Part shown: positions 1-8,568 of the stretch, in pieces
How positions within the stretch are numbered: the stretch's first letter is position 1
Layout of the letters: each line of letters starts with the position of its first letter
Notes under the pieces: model-generated
The model's input: the letters and a program-made list of their open reading frames with translations, nothing else
What the model was told of the DNA's origin: nothing
The model's database searches: none
Translations under genes and position numbers: made by a program
NCBI GenBank assembly: GCA_016192845.1
Contig: JACPTI010000098.1
Coordinates: forward strand, 1-64,000
From: Acidobacteriota bacterium
Lineage (GTDB): Bacteria > Acidobacteriota > Vicinamibacteria > Vicinamibacterales > UBA2999
Direction of reading: 5' to 3'
Length of the DNA stretch: 64,000 nucleotides

Positions 1-29
1 GTTACGCGCCGGGCTCCCGCGTATCCACG

Positions 30-143
30 TCACAACCGATCCATCGGACTCTTCACGCCCAGCGCGCCACGGTGCATCACGTGCACATACATCATGGTCG
101 TCCGCACGTCCCGATGACCCAGCAGCTCCTGCACGGTGCGGCC
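30..143 (-). pseudogene. C-terminal remnant of a tyrosine recombinase (integron-type integrase)
   Basis: On the minus strand the last 37 codons before the stop at 30-32 read as the end of a tyrosine recombinase: RTVQELLGH, then TTMMYVHV, then GVKSPMD. The LLGH box carries the conserved His of this family, and the Tyr in TTMMYVH sits where the catalytic Tyr belongs. The GVxSPxD ending resembles integron integrases and their relatives. Similarity stops abruptly upstream of RTV, near base 143, where antisense TolC sequence begins. This is therefore a fragment without promoter or start codon, left by a rearrangement. The exact recombinase subfamily is inferred. Confidence 0.75.
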
Positions 144-1280
144 GGGGCGCGTGCCGCCTTCCTGCCGTCGGTCGATCTGAATTTTCTCTACACCCCGACG
201 CAGGAGTCGCCGCTGCTGAAGATCCCGGCGGGCGTGTTCGGTCCCACCGAGCAGACGTTCCGGGCAAACCTGACGCGGGAAAACGTCGTCCGCGTCGACA
301 TCGCGCAGCCGCTGTACACCGGCGGCCGGCTCACGCACGCGTACGGCGCGCAGGCGGCCAGCGAGGAAGGAAGTCGACTCGAGCTGGAGCGCGCGCTGCA
401 GGCGCTCGAGCTGCGCGTCTACGAGACGTTCTATGCCGCGCTCATGGCCGACCAGGGCGTGCGCACCACGGAAGAGGGGGTCCGGATCGCCGAGCGGCAC
501 CTCGATCTGTCGCGGGCACGCTTCGAGGCGGGCACCGCCGCCCGGCTCGACGTGCTGCGCGCCGAAGTGGAGCTGGCGAATGCCCGCGCCTGGCTCATTC
601 GCGCGCGCAGCAGCGCCGAGGTCTCGCATCAGGCGGTCAGAACCGTGCTCTCGCTGCCGCCCGGCGAGCCGCTGCAGCTGGCGGGAACCCTAGACGAGGT
701 GCCGGCGCTGCCGGCGACCACTGACTTGCAGAAGGCGATCGCCGTTCGTCCCGACATCCAGGCCATCGGGCAACAGCGCGAGGCGGCCGAGCGTCTTGTC
801 GCGCTCGCCAATGCCGAGCTCAAGCCGACGGTGGCGTTGGCCGGGAACTTCCAGTACCAGGAGGATGGCGTCGCCCAACTGTTCAGCGGCTCGAACCGCA
901 GCTATCAGTTCGGGCTCGCCTTCCGGATTCCGCTGTTCGCCGCGCCGACGGTCGCCGCCAGACGGGCGGCGGCAACCGCGCGGGTACGGCAGGCGCAGCA
1001 CTCGGGGAATGCCGCGGTCGACAGCGCGCGGCTGGAGCTGGCCACCGCGTCCACCGAGCTCGAGGCGGCGCGGGAAGTCGTGGCAACGCGGCAGAAGGCA
1101 GTCGAGTTGGCGCGTGAGAGCCTCGGAATTGCGGAGGTCTCCTACGAAAACGGCGTCATTACCGCCGCGGAGCTCAACGACGCACGGCTGTCGCTGCTCG
1201 AAACCGAGTGGGAGCTGACCCAGGCGAAGTATGCGCGGATCGTCGCAGCCGCGAAGACGCAGTTTGCCGCAGGGTTGTAA
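72..1280 (+). CDS. TolC-family outer membrane efflux protein, 5'-truncated
   Basis: Outer-membrane channel subunit of a type I or RND-type export system. The protein has the alternating helices and strands of the OEP family: [11 protein letters not shown] early, two long coiled-coil stretches (about residues 95-170 and 300-370), and the [13 protein letters not shown] repeat motif near the end. There is no signal peptide. Recognisable TolC sequence starts only at about residue 25 ([10 protein letters not shown]); everything before it is antisense to the integrase remnant, so the normal N-terminal export signal and first helix are missing. The ATGs at 72 and 114 are both inside foreign sequence. 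No adaptor or pump gene is adjacent. Probably non-functional unless the junction is an assembly error. Confidence 0.8.
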   Translation: MHHVHIHHGRPHVPMTQQLLHGAAGARAAFLPSVDLNFLYTPTQESPLLKIPAGVFGPTEQTFRANLTRENVVRVDIAQPLYTGGRLTHAYGAQAASEEGSRLELERALQALELRVYETFYAALMADQGVRTTEEGVRIAERHLDLSRARFEAGTAARLDVLRAEVELANARAWLIRARSSAEVSHQAVRTVLSLPPGEPLQLAGTLDEVPALPATTDLQKAIAVRPDIQAIGQQREAAERLVALANAELKPTVALAGNFQYQEDGVAQLFSGSNRSYQFGLAFRIPLFAAPTVAARRAAATARVRQAQHSGNAAVDSARLELATASTELEAAREVVATRQKAVELARESLGIAEVSYENGVITAAELNDARLSLLETEWELTQAKYARIVAAAKTQFAAGL

Positions 1281-1407
1281 CTCAAGACTCAAAGCGCAAG
1301 ACTCAAACAGAACATACTGCGGCCGCTCTTCCTGGAGCCCAAGCCTCGCGTTCAGTGAGGCGAGGGTGATTTCCTGAGTTTTGCGTTTCGCGTTTCGAGT
1401 TGAGAGT
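1280..1407. repeat. Inverted word-repeat stem-loop (ACTCAAG-type)
   Basis: The stop codon of the TolC gene runs straight into degenerate tandem copies of ACTCAAA/ACTCAAG (1280-1308). The complement, TGAGTTTTGCG-like words, lies at 1375-1407 just before guaB. Between the arms is a smaller hairpin with CCTCGC/GCGAGG arms. The whole gene gap is thus an imperfect stem-loop. It could act as a terminator for the upstream gene. Confidence 0.6.
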
Positions 1408-1418
1408 ATTCTGACGGA

Positions 1419-2903
1419 ATGGCAGATCTCCTGGATCTGGTCCGCGGCTGCACGTTCGACGACTTCCTCTTCACGCCCCAGCACGGCGTCGTCGAACGCC
1501 GCGAGCCCACGCTGATCGATCTGACCTCGCGCTTCTCCTTCGGCCTCGCCCTGAAGCGGCCGATCGTCTCGGCCAACATGGACACGGTCACGCGGTCGGA
1601 GATGGCGATCGCCGTTGCCGAAGAAGGCGGCCTCGGCATCATCGACCGCGGCTTCCGCAGCGGCGAGATCGAGCCGCAGGTGCGCGAGGTCCAGATCGTC
1701 AAGCGCAAGCAGCACGGCATCATTGGCGATCCGTACACGATTGGACCGGACGCGAGCCTCACCGAAGCCGAGGCGCGGATGCGGGCCACCGGGGTCGGCA
1801 CCCTGGTCGTGGTCGACGAGCGGCGGCGCGTGCAGGGGCTGCTGACGACTCGCGATCTGCGCTTTGCCAACGGCGCCGGCACCGTCGCCTCGCGGATGAC
1901 GCCCCGCGAGCGCCTGACGGTGCACACGGGCGAGCTGGAGCCGGCCAGGGCGGAGGAGCTGATGCGGACGCACAAGATCAAGAAGCTGCCGCTCCTCAAC
2001 GCCGACGGCACGCTGCGCGGCCTGATTACGGCCAAGGACCTGATCGTGCAGCGGCAGCTTCCCTCCGCCACGCGCGACAGCCAGGGGCGGTTGCGCGTCG
2101 GCGCCGCCATCGGCGCTACGGGCGATTATCTCGAGCGCGCCGCCGAACTGCTCCGCGCCGAAGTCGACGTGATCGTGATCGACATCGCCCACGGCCATTC
2201 GGTCGTGATGGCGCGCGCGATCGAGGCGTTCCGGAAGCGCTTCGGCGACGTGCAGCTCGTCGCCGGCAACGTCGCCACCGCCGACGGCGTTCGGTTCCTG
2301 CTCGAGCGCGGCGTCGACGGCATCAAGGTGGGGATCGGGCCGGGCGGTGGATGCACGACCCGCCTCAACACGAACTACGGCGTACCGCAGGTGCAAGCGC
2401 TCGTCGAGTGCCGCGCGGCGGCCGACGGCCGCGTGCCGCTCATCGCCGACGGCGGCGTCCGGCGCCACGGCGCCTTCGTTCAGGCGCTCACCTTCGGCGG
2501 CGACACCGTCATGCTCGGCGGCATGCTCGCCGGCACCGCCGAGACGCCGGGCGAGACCGTGCAGAAACCGGTCGTCCTGCCCGACTCGAACCGGACGGTG
2601 CACGTCCCCTTCAAGGTGTTCCGCGGGATGGCGTCGCTCCAGGCAATCGTCGACCGGCTCGACGTGGAGGACGCCGAGGCGGCCGACGTGGAGGCGCTCG
2701 GGGCGGAAGGGATGGAGGTGAGCGTCCCGGCGCGCGGCTCGGTCCGTCCGCTGCTGCGGGATCTCATCAAGCACCTCTGCTCCGCGATCAGCTACAGCGG
2801 CGCCGGGAGCCTGGCAGCGATGCAGGAGATGTTCCGGAAACACCCGGACCGCTACGTGATCAAGCTGTCCGAGTCGGGCCGGCGCGAGTCGTTCGAGCGG
2901 TAG
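1419..2903 (+). CDS. guaB: IMP dehydrogenase / GMP reductase family protein with CBS pair (GuaB1-like)
   Basis: Purine-nucleotide interconversion enzyme of the IMPDH/GMPR barrel family, 494 aa. The N-terminal barrel strand (FDDFLFTPQHG, IVSANMDTVT) is followed by a CBS pair (about residues 95-215), then VIDIAHGHS, VAGNVAT and the active-site loop GPGGGCTTR with its catalytic Cys. Canonical IMPDH has GSICTTR and a mobile flap carrying an Arg-Tyr dyad (DRYFQ); neither is present here. The C-terminal VPARGSV...CSAISYSGAGSL block resembles actinobacterial GuaB1, which family knowledge links to GMP reductase activity. The family assignment is secure, but which direction it catalyses is not. The start at 1419 is the first ATG giving the family N-terminus; only a weak GAGAG precedes it. 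Confidence 0.9.
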   Translation: MADLLDLVRGCTFDDFLFTPQHGVVERREPTLIDLTSRFSFGLALKRPIVSANMDTVTRSEMAIAVAEEGGLGIIDRGFRSGEIEPQVREVQIVKRKQHGIIGDPYTIGPDASLTEAEARMRATGVGTLVVVDERRRVQGLLTTRDLRFANGAGTVASRMTPRERLTVHTGELEPARAEELMRTHKIKKLPLLNADGTLRGLITAKDLIVQRQLPSATRDSQGRLRVGAAIGATGDYLERAAELLRAEVDVIVIDIAHGHSVVMARAIEAFRKRFGDVQLVAGNVATADGVRFLLERGVDGIKVGIGPGGGCTTRLNTNYGVPQVQALVECRAAADGRVPLIADGGVRRHGAFVQALTFGGDTVMLGGMLAGTAETPGETVQKPVVLPDSNRTVHVPFKVFRGMASLQAIVDRLDVEDAEAADVEALGAEGMEVSVPARGSVRPLLRDLIKHLCSAISYSGAGSLAAMQEMFRKHPDRYVIKLSESGRRESFER

Positions 2904-2906
2904 CGC

Positions 2907-2928
2907 GGGCCGACCTGAAGGTCGGCCC
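2907..2928. repeat. REP-like palindrome with GTAG foot, left of RAYT remnant
   Basis: Perfect 9-bp stem GGGCCGACC / GGTCGGCCC with a TGAA loop, starting four bases after the guaB stop. Read on the minus strand the hairpin is preceded within two bases by GTAG, the foot recognised by RAYT transposases. It may also terminate guaB transcription. Confidence 0.75.
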
Positions 2929-2938
2929 CTACCTCTGT

Positions 2939-3181
2939 CTACAACATCTGCGCGCGTTCGAGCAGATCCTCGGCCGTCGTAACGAACGATCCCAACCATG
3001 GATATTCGGTGGGACATCGAACGAGACCGGCTCTCACTGGATTCGTGAGCACGTATGCCGCTCGGACGATAGTGGACTCGTCGCGGCGCAGGATGTGCTC
3101 GTAATACCCGCGCTGCCAGAGCGTCATTCCATGCTGCGGTTTGGCTGCAAAGGCGGTGCTTTGTTTCCATCCGCACACGTA
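2939..3181 (-). pseudogene. REP-associated tyrosine transposase (RAYT, Y1_Tnp) C-terminal remnant
   Basis: The minus strand encodes the end of a RAYT: GWKQSTAF, then HGMTLWQRGYYEHILR, then YVLTNPVRAGLV and YPWLGS. These are the usual C-terminal landmarks, including the NPVRAGL helix. The catalytic HUH motif and Tyr that lie further N-terminal are absent; the homologous part ends near 3181, where a REP palindrome begins. About 80 of the usual 150-200 residues remain, so it cannot transpose. REP hairpins lie on both sides, as expected of a decayed REP-RAYT unit. Identification is strong from the motifs; functional loss follows from the missing catalytic half. Confidence 0.8.
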
Positions 3182-3190
3182 CACGTGGCA

Positions 3191-3243
3191 GCCGACCCTT
3201 TTGGTCGGCCCTTCTTTGATCAACCCTCGCCTGAAGGCGAGGG
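3191..3243. repeat. Two REP-like palindromes right of RAYT remnant
   Basis: The first hairpin is GCCGACC / GGTCGGC with a CTTTT loop (3191-3209). The second is a perfect 8-bp stem CCCTCGCC / GGCGAGGG with a TGAA loop (3224-3243). They fill the gap between the transposase remnant and the end of the PfkB kinase gene and may serve as its terminator. Confidence 0.65.
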
Positions 3244-3255
3244 ATTCTGGGTCGA

Positions 3256-4200
3256 CTAAATCGGCGGCGCGCCGAAGCGCGCCTCGTAGCGCGCCCGGAA
3301 CTCCGACATCGTGTACGCGTGGCTCTGGCCGCCGAGGTGCTCCAGCGCATAGGTCGCGGCGACGCTGCCGAGCTGAGCGGCAATTGGGAGCGGCGCGCCC
3401 AGGGCCAACCCCTTCACGAGGCCCCCCCGGAACGCGTCGCCGACGCCCGTCGGGTCGACAATCCGATGGGGCGGCACGGCTTCGACGTCGGTGCGTGTCC
3501 CGCGCTCGTAGATCGAGCAGCCCTCCTCGCCGCGGGTGACGACCAGCGCCTTGGCGGTCGCCAGCACGTCCCCTTCGCTCATCCCGGTCTTCTGGCGGAT
3601 CAGCTCGAACTCGTAGTCGTTGCAGATGACGAGGCGGGCGCCGGTCAGGCCGTCGCGCAACTCGACTCCCGACATGCGTGCGCACTGCTGGCCGGGATCG
3701 AAAATGAACGGAATCTGCAGCGTCCGGCACTCCTCTGCGTACTGGATCATCGCGGCCGGATCGTTCGGCGAGATGATCACCAGGCCGGGGTCGTCGATCG
3801 TCCGGAACGACAGCTCCGCCGCATGCGCCATGGCGCCCGTGTAGAACGACGCGATCTGATTGTTCTCTTCGTCGGTGCTGCAGAAAAACGACGCGGTGAA
3901 CTTGTCGGGCACCTGCCGCACCAGTGACGTGTCGATGCCGGCCGCCTCGAGCCACTCGCGGTACTCGCCGAAGTCCTGCCCGGCGGCGCCCATCAGGTAC
4001 GGCCGCTCGCCAAGCAGCGCCAGCGTGTAGGCGATGTTCGGCGCGCAGCCGCCGCGCCGCTTGTCCATCGAATCGACGAGAAAGCTGAGACTGACGCGCT
4101 CGAAATGCTCCGGCAGGAAGTGCTCGGTGAACTTCCCCGGAAACGACATGAGGTAGTCGTACGCAATCGACCCGGTGACGATCAGCTTCATGAGATTCAC
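3256..4200 (-). CDS. PfkB-family carbohydrate/nucleoside kinase (adenosine kinase-like)
   Basis: Cytoplasmic ribokinase-fold kinase, 314 aa, the usual family length. Seen: the first PfkB signature region RRGGCAPNIAYTLALLG (about residues 47-63), a central NDYEFELI, and the second signature DPTGVGDAFRGG (about residues 250-261) with the catalytic Asp and anion hole. The long loop after residue 20 with PEHFERVSLSF resembles adenosine/inosine-type PfkB kinases. It follows mtnP with the same polarity, so a role in salvaging adenosine or a related nucleoside is plausible. Substrate is inferred from context only; sugar kinases of this fold cannot be excluded. Confidence 0.85.
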   Translation of the reverse strand: MNLMKLIVTGSIAYDYLMSFPGKFTEHFLPEHFERVSLSFLVDSMDKRRGGCAPNIAYTLALLGERPYLMGAAGQDFGEYREWLEAAGIDTSLVRQVPDKFTASFFCSTDEENNQIASFYTGAMAHAAELSFRTIDDPGLVIISPNDPAAMIQYAEECRTLQIPFIFDPGQQCARMSGVELRDGLTGARLVICNDYEFELIRQKTGMSEGDVLATAKALVVTRGEEGCSIYERGTRTDVEAVPPHRIVDPTGVGDAFRGGLVKGLALGAPLPIAAQLGSVAATYALEHLGGQSHAYTMSEFRARYEARFGAPPI

Positions 4201-4205
4201 GAATG

Positions 4206-4287
4206 TACGGATTTACGGATTTGCGAATCTACGAATTTGAATGCGCATTTGAAATACGTCAATTCGTAAATTCCTCAATCCGTCAAT
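4206..4287. repeat. Inverted word-repeat stem-loop (TACGGATTTG-type) overlapping the end of mtnP
   Basis: AT-richer gap. Words such as ACGGATTT and ACGAATTT (4206-4240) are followed by their complements, CAATTCGTAAATT and CAATCCGTCAAT (4257-4287). The right arm includes the last three codons and stop of mtnP (4275-4277), so the end of the gene is built from the repeat. Confidence 0.55.
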
Positions 4288-5147
4288 GCCATGTATTTCC
4301 CGATGATCGGCGCAAGGTCCTTCCTGACCTGCGCGGGGATGGCGTCGGGACGCGTCACGAGCGCGTACTTCAGCGCGGAGGCACACTCGCACGTCCGCTC
4401 GTACGGCAGCCGGGCCACGGCGCCTGCGATGATCTGCTCCGCCGTCTTCGCGTTCTGGGTCAGGTTCGCGATGATCATGTCGACCGTCACCGAGTCGTGA
4501 TCGGGATGCCAGCAGTCGTAGTCGGTGACGAGCGCGATGGTGGAGTAGCAGATCTCCGCTTCGCGCGCGAGCTTCGCCTCCTGCAGGTTGGTCATCCCGA
4601 TGATGTCCATCCCCCACGAACGATAGAGCTTCGACTCGGCCAGCGTCGAGAACTGCGGTCCCTCCATGCAGACGTACGTCCCGCCTTTGTGAATGGTGGC
4701 GCCGGCCGCCCGTCCGCTCTCGTACGTGATCCCGCTCAGGATCCGGCAGAAGGGATGGGCAAACGAGACGTGCGCCGCGAGGCCCCGGCCGAAAAACGTA
4801 CTGGCGCGAGCGTTTGTCCGATCGAAGCACTGATCCGGAATGACGATGTCGAGCGGCTTGTACTCTTCTTTGAGGCTGCCGACGGCGCTTGCCGACAGGA
4901 TGTACTCGACGCCGAGCAGCTTCATCCCGAAGATGTTGGCGCGATAGTTGATCTCGGACGGCAGGATTCGGTGCCCCACGGCGTGCCGCGCCAGGAACGC
5001 CACGCGCCGGCCGCGCAGCGTGCCGATGACGTACGGGCCGGACGGATCGCCGAACGGCGTGCGGAGCGTCACGTCCTCACGGTCGGTGACACCGGCCATG
5101 TCGTACAGGCCACTGCCGCCGATGATGCCGATCTGCACTCTGTTCAT
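4275..5147 (-). CDS. mtnP: S-methyl-5'-thioadenosine phosphorylase
   Basis: Phosphorolysis of methylthioadenosine to adenine and methylthioribose-1-phosphate, in polyamine and methionine salvage. 290 aa, normal for the PNP/MTAP family. Seen: the N-terminal phosphate loop [17 protein letters not shown], the NYRANI and SAVGSL segments, then the nucleoside-binding block [12 protein letters not shown] (about residues 180-191) and [16 protein letters not shown] near residue 220 is the MTAP-type base-site sequence rather than the PNP one. It lies 28 bp downstream of the epimerase/MBL fusion gene and upstream of a PfkB kinase, all on the minus strand. The last codons lie inside a repeat arm. Confidence 0.93.
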   Translation of the reverse strand: MNRVQIGIIGGSGLYDMAGVTDREDVTLRTPFGDPSGPYVIGTLRGRRVAFLARHAVGHRILPSEINYRANIFGMKLLGVEYILSASAVGSLKEEYKPLDIVIPDQCFDRTNARASTFFGRGLAAHVSFAHPFCRILSGITYESGRAAGATIHKGGTYVCMEGPQFSTLAESKLYRSWGMDIIGMTNLQEAKLAREAEICYSTIALVTDYDCWHPDHDSVTVDMIIANLTQNAKTAEQIIAGAVARLPYERTCECASALKYALVTRPDAIPAQVRKDLAPIIGKYMALTD

Positions 5148-5174
5148 GGAGGCACCTGGGCTGGAGTTCGGAGT

Positions 5175-6437
5175 TTACACCACCTGCTCGACGTACCGGC
5201 GGCCGGCCTGCTCGCGAATGTATCCGGCGGCCACGCGCGGGTCGTGCTCGAAGAAGATCAGGTACTCGCGGTCGATCGCCTCGCGGATGAACCGCTGCTT
5301 GAACGCCAGCGTCTCCATGGGGAAGAGGTCGTACCCCATGATCCACGCGTCGCGGATGTGCGCCGTCGTCGGAATCAGGTCGGCCACGAACACCGCCGTC
5401 TTCCCGTCCGATTCGATGAACACGATCTGATGGTGAGCGGTGTGGCCGCCGGTCCGTACGACCCGGACGCCGGGGCGGATCGTGCGGTCCTCCTCGAAGA
5501 AGTCGACGACGCCGGCATCGTGCAGCGGCAGGAAGTTGTCTGCCAGGTAGCTGGCGCGGTTGCGGTCGTGCGTGTGCGTCGCGTCGTACCACTCCGCGGC
5601 GCGGATGACGTACCGCGCCCCCCGGAACCGCGGCGCCAGCGCCCCGTCGCACCGCACGGTCGCGCCGCCGAAATGGTCCCAGTGCAGGTGCGTCGCCAGC
5701 ACCAGATCGATCGCCTCGGCCGCCAGCCCGACGTCCGCCAGCGCGTGGTCGAGATGCTGCCGCCGATCGAGCGCGTAGATGTCGCGCTGCCGGGCATCCA
5801 TCTTGTCGCCCGCGCCGCAGTCAATGATCAGGCGCCCCCACGCGGCTTCCACCACGAGCGGGCGCATCGCGAGCAGGATCCGGTTGCGTTCGTCGGGCGG
5901 TGCCGGCGCTTTCCACAACGCGCGCGGCACGACGCCGAACATCGCGCCGCCGTCCAGCCCGAACAGGCCGTCGTGCACGGAGATGAGCTCGAGATCGCCC
6001 CAGGGCAGGCGCTTTGGCAGGAGTTCGGCGGCCGGGCGCGCGGGTTGCTTCAGCTCCACGAGCACGCCGTGCGCGGCCGACGGATGCACGAACGCCACGA
6101 GCGCCCCCTCGGCGCCCGGACGCGGTTCCGCGTCGATCAGCCGCACGCCGCGGGCGCGCAGGTGCTCCAGGACGGCAGCAATGTCGTCGACCCGCAGTGT
6201 GATGTGATGCAGCCCCGCGCCGCGCCGGGCGAGAAAGCGCGCGATCGGCGAATCGGGACGCGTGGCCTCGAGCAGCTCGAGCGCGGACGGCCCCGCCGGC
6301 ACGACGTGCGCCCGCACGCCTTGGGACGCGACCTCCTCGGGCGCCTCGATCTCCAGCCCGAGCGCGTCGCGGTAGAAGGCGAGCGCCTCGTCGAGGTTCT
6401 GCACCGCGATCCCGACGTGATCGAGGACCGCCTTCAT
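5175..6437 (-). CDS. Methylmalonyl-CoA epimerase fused to a metallo-beta-lactamase-fold hydrolase
   Basis: One continuous frame of 420 aa encodes two domains. Residues 1 to about 135 are a VOC-fold methylmalonyl-CoA epimerase: LDHVGIAVQNLDEAL, HHITLRVDDI, then HPSAAHGVLVEL with the metal-binding His/Glu. Residues from about 150 form an MBL hydrolase with the zinc motif THLHWDHFGG, then GGHTAHHQ and FVADLIPT. The epimerase interconverts the (S) and (R) methylmalonyl-CoA epimers for the B12-dependent mutase encoded near 55-57 kb. The MBL substrate is unknown; a thioesterase or lactonase is possible. The ATG at 6437 overlaps the meaB stop (ATGA). No stop codon or start codon separates the domains, so this is a true fusion unless a frameshift error removed a boundary. 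Confidence 0.88.
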   Translation of the reverse strand: MKAVLDHVGIAVQNLDEALAFYRDALGLEIEAPEEVASQGVRAHVVPAGPSALELLEATRPDSPIARFLARRGAGLHHITLRVDDIAAVLEHLRARGVRLIDAEPRPGAEGALVAFVHPSAAHGVLVELKQPARPAAELLPKRLPWGDLELISVHDGLFGLDGGAMFGVVPRALWKAPAPPDERNRILLAMRPLVVEAAWGRLIIDCGAGDKMDARQRDIYALDRRQHLDHALADVGLAAEAIDLVLATHLHWDHFGGATVRCDGALAPRFRGARYVIRAAEWYDATHTHDRNRASYLADNFLPLHDAGVVDFFEEDRTIRPGVRVVRTGGHTAHHQIVFIESDGKTAVFVADLIPTTAHIRDAWIMGYDLFPMETLAFKQRFIREAIDREYLIFFEHDPRVAAGYIREQAGRRYVEQVV

Positions 6438-7450
6438 GGGCGGGATCCGGGGTCCAGGGTCCGGGATCCGGATGGCGCGACTGCGCGGTTCATGAGCTCC
6501 GCTGCCGCCGAATACGGATCGACCTCGCCCGCCGCGATGCGGCCAACGACGCGGTCGAGCTCTCCTGGGGGCAGTGTGCGCTCGAGATGCGTCAGAAACG
6601 CACGCGACAACAGCTCGTGCAGCCGCTGCTCGTATCGTGCACGGCGGCGCCGGTCGCTGGTGGCGACACGCGTCCGGTACTGCGCAATCGATCCCCACAG
6701 CTCGGCTACGCCTTCGCCGGTCGTCGCCACCGTCTTCAGAATCGGCGGGCGCCACTCCTCCGGCGCGTACGCCTGCAGCGCCTGGTTGGCGGCAATCGCC
6801 TGCACCAGCCGCTCTGCGCCTTCCCGGTCGGCCTTGTTGACGACGAAGATGTCGGCGATCTCCATGATGCCGGCCTTGAGCGCCTGCACTTCGTCTCCGG
6901 TGCCAGGCACCAGCACGACGATCGTCACGTCGGCGGTGCGGGCGATGTCGACCTCGTCCTGTCCCACACCCACGGTCTCGATGAAGATGACGTCCTTGCC
7001 GGCGGCGTCCAGAATCAGCGACACGTCGCCCGTCGTGCGCGCCACGCCGCCGAGGTGCCCGCGCGTCGCCATGCTGCGGATGAACACGCCGGCGTCCGAC
7101 GCGTGCCGTCCCATCCGCACGCGATCGCCGAGCACGGCGCCGCCGCTGAACGGGCTGGTCGGGTCGACCGCAATCACCCCCACCGCCTTTCCCTCTTCGC
7201 GCGCGATCATCGTCAGCCGATCGACCAGCGTGCTCTTTCCCGCCCCGGGCGGGCCGGTCACGCCGACGAGAAACGCGCGGCCGGTCCGCGCGAAGAGCGC
7301 GCGCAGCAGCTCGGCGCCGGCCGGCGTCTCGTCCTCGACGAGCGACATCGCCCGGGCGATGGCGCGGGGATCGGCCGCGAGCACGCCCGCCGTCAGAGAG
7401 GGATCAGGCGGCAAGGAGCTGACGTGCGATGACCAGGCGCTGGATCTCAC
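6434..7450 (-). CDS. meaB: Methylmalonyl-CoA mutase-associated GTPase MeaB
   Basis: G3E P-loop GTPase that chaperones adenosylcobalamin loading and protects methylmalonyl-CoA mutase. 338 aa, typical. Seen: Walker [11 protein letters not shown] (about residues 65-74), [17 protein letters not shown], the ETVGVGQDE switch block, and NKAD for guanine recognition. It overlaps the acyl-CoA dehydrogenase by 47 bp if the ATG at 7450 is used; a TTG near 7414 would shorten that overlap. Its stop overlaps the epimerase start by 4 bp, so the two are translationally coupled. The C-terminal tail ([11 protein letters not shown]) is encoded by GGATCC/GGGTCC word repeats and is probably not part of the ancestral protein. 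Confidence 0.94.
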   Translation of the reverse strand: MRSSAWSSHVSSLPPDPSLTAGVLAADPRAIARAMSLVEDETPAGAELLRALFARTGRAFLVGVTGPPGAGKSTLVDRLTMIAREEGKAVGVIAVDPTSPFSGGAVLGDRVRMGRHASDAGVFIRSMATRGHLGGVARTTGDVSLILDAAGKDVIFIETVGVGQDEVDIARTADVTIVVLVPGTGDEVQALKAGIMEIADIFVVNKADREGAERLVQAIAANQALQAYAPEEWRPPILKTVATTGEGVAELWGSIAQYRTRVATSDRRRRARYEQRLHELLSRAFLTHLERTLPPGELDRVVGRIAAGEVDPYSAAAELMNRAVAPSGSRTLDPGSRP

Positions 7451-8546
7451 TGGTCCCCTCGCCGATGGTGGTGAGCTTCACGTCGCGGAAGAACTTCTCG
7501 GCCGGGTAGTCCTTCACGAACCCGTAGCCGCCGTAGATCTGCACGCCGTCCTCCGCCACGCGGACGGCCGTCTCGCTCGAATACAGCTTCGCCATCGCCG
7601 CCTCGAGCGTCGTGCGCCGCCCGGCCTCCCGCATCGAGGCGGCACGATAGGTCAGCAGGCGGGCCGCTTCGATCCGCGCCCAATTGTCCACGAGCTTGGC
7701 GCGAATGCTCTGGAACGCGCCGATCGGCTGGCCGAACTGCCGGCGCATGAACGCATACTCGCACGCCGCGTCGTAGGCGCCCTGCGCCAGCCCGACCGCG
7801 AGCGCCGCGATGCCGATCCGTCCCGCGTCGAGCACCTGCATGGCGTTGACGAACCCCTGCCCCTCGGCGCCCAACATCTGCGACGCCGGCACGCGGCAGT
7901 TGTCGAAGATGACTTCGCTCGTCTCGCTGGCGCGCATGCCGAGCTTGTCCTCCTTCTTGCCGGCGCGGAATCCCGCGGGGCCCCGCTCGACGATGAAGGC
8001 GGACATGCCGCGGCTCCCCTTCCCGCGGCTCGTCACCGCCATCACGACGATGACGTCGCCGGACCGGCCGTGCGTGATGAACTGCTTCGAGCCGTTGATC
8101 ACCCAGCACCCGCCGTCCCGCACCGCCGTCGTCCGGATCGCCGCGGCATCGCTCCCGGCGGACGCTTCCGTGAGCGCCCACGCCGCCAGCTTCTCGCCGC
8201 GCGCGAGCGGCACGAGGTACTTGCGTTTCTGCTCCTCGGTGCCGAACGCCGCGATGTGGGCCGCGCCGAGACCGTTGTGCGCCGCCACCGACAGGCAGAT
8301 CGACGGATCCACCCGGGCCAGCTCCTCGATGCAGATGCAGTAGTCGACGGTCGACATCGCGGCGCCGCCGTACTCCTCGGGACACTGAATCCCCATCAGG
8401 CCGAGCGCAGCGAGCTTCGGCAGCAGCTCGGGCGGGAAGTGCTGCGCCTCGTCCCACTCGCGGACGTGAGGGCGGATTTCGCTTTCGGCGAACTCTCGGA
8501 TGCTGCGCCGCAGCAGCTCCTGATCGGCGGTAAACCGCAGATCCAT
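7404..8546 (-). CDS. Acyl-CoA dehydrogenase (short/branched-chain type)
   Basis: FAD-dependent alpha,beta-desaturation of acyl-CoA, cytoplasmic, passing electrons to ETF. 380 aa from the ATG at 8546, the standard family length. Seen: the N-terminal helical domain [17 protein letters not shown], signature [14 protein letters not shown] with the FAD-binding residues, the C-terminal signature [20 protein letters not shown], and catalytic Glu in [11 protein letters not shown] context. It heads the cluster leading to meaB and the epimerase, which suggests oxidation of branched-chain or odd-chain acyl-CoA that feeds methylmalonyl-CoA. A further upstream in-frame extension exists but contains a REP palindrome and lacks similarity, so it is rejected. 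Confidence 0.93.
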   Translation of the reverse strand: MDLRFTADQELLRRSIREFAESEIRPHVREWDEAQHFPPELLPKLAALGLMGIQCPEEYGGAAMSTVDYCICIEELARVDPSICLSVAAHNGLGAAHIAAFGTEEQKRKYLVPLARGEKLAAWALTEASAGSDAAAIRTTAVRDGGCWVINGSKQFITHGRSGDVIVVMAVTSRGKGSRGMSAFIVERGPAGFRAGKKEDKLGMRASETSEVIFDNCRVPASQMLGAEGQGFVNAMQVLDAGRIGIAALAVGLAQGAYDAACEYAFMRRQFGQPIGAFQSIRAKLVDNWARIEAARLLTYRAASMREAGRRTTLEAAMAKLYSSETAVRVAEDGVQIYGGYGFVKDYPAEKFFRDVKLTTIGEGTSEIQRLVIARQLLAA

Positions 8547-8568
8547 CGGTGTGATCGTATCATTCGGT

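Noticed and set aside
690..3383. 897-codon minus-strand open frame over guaB
   Set aside because: Antisense to guaB and TolC, compositionally biased, no motifs. Only the unrelated short RAYT and integrase fragments on this strand are real.
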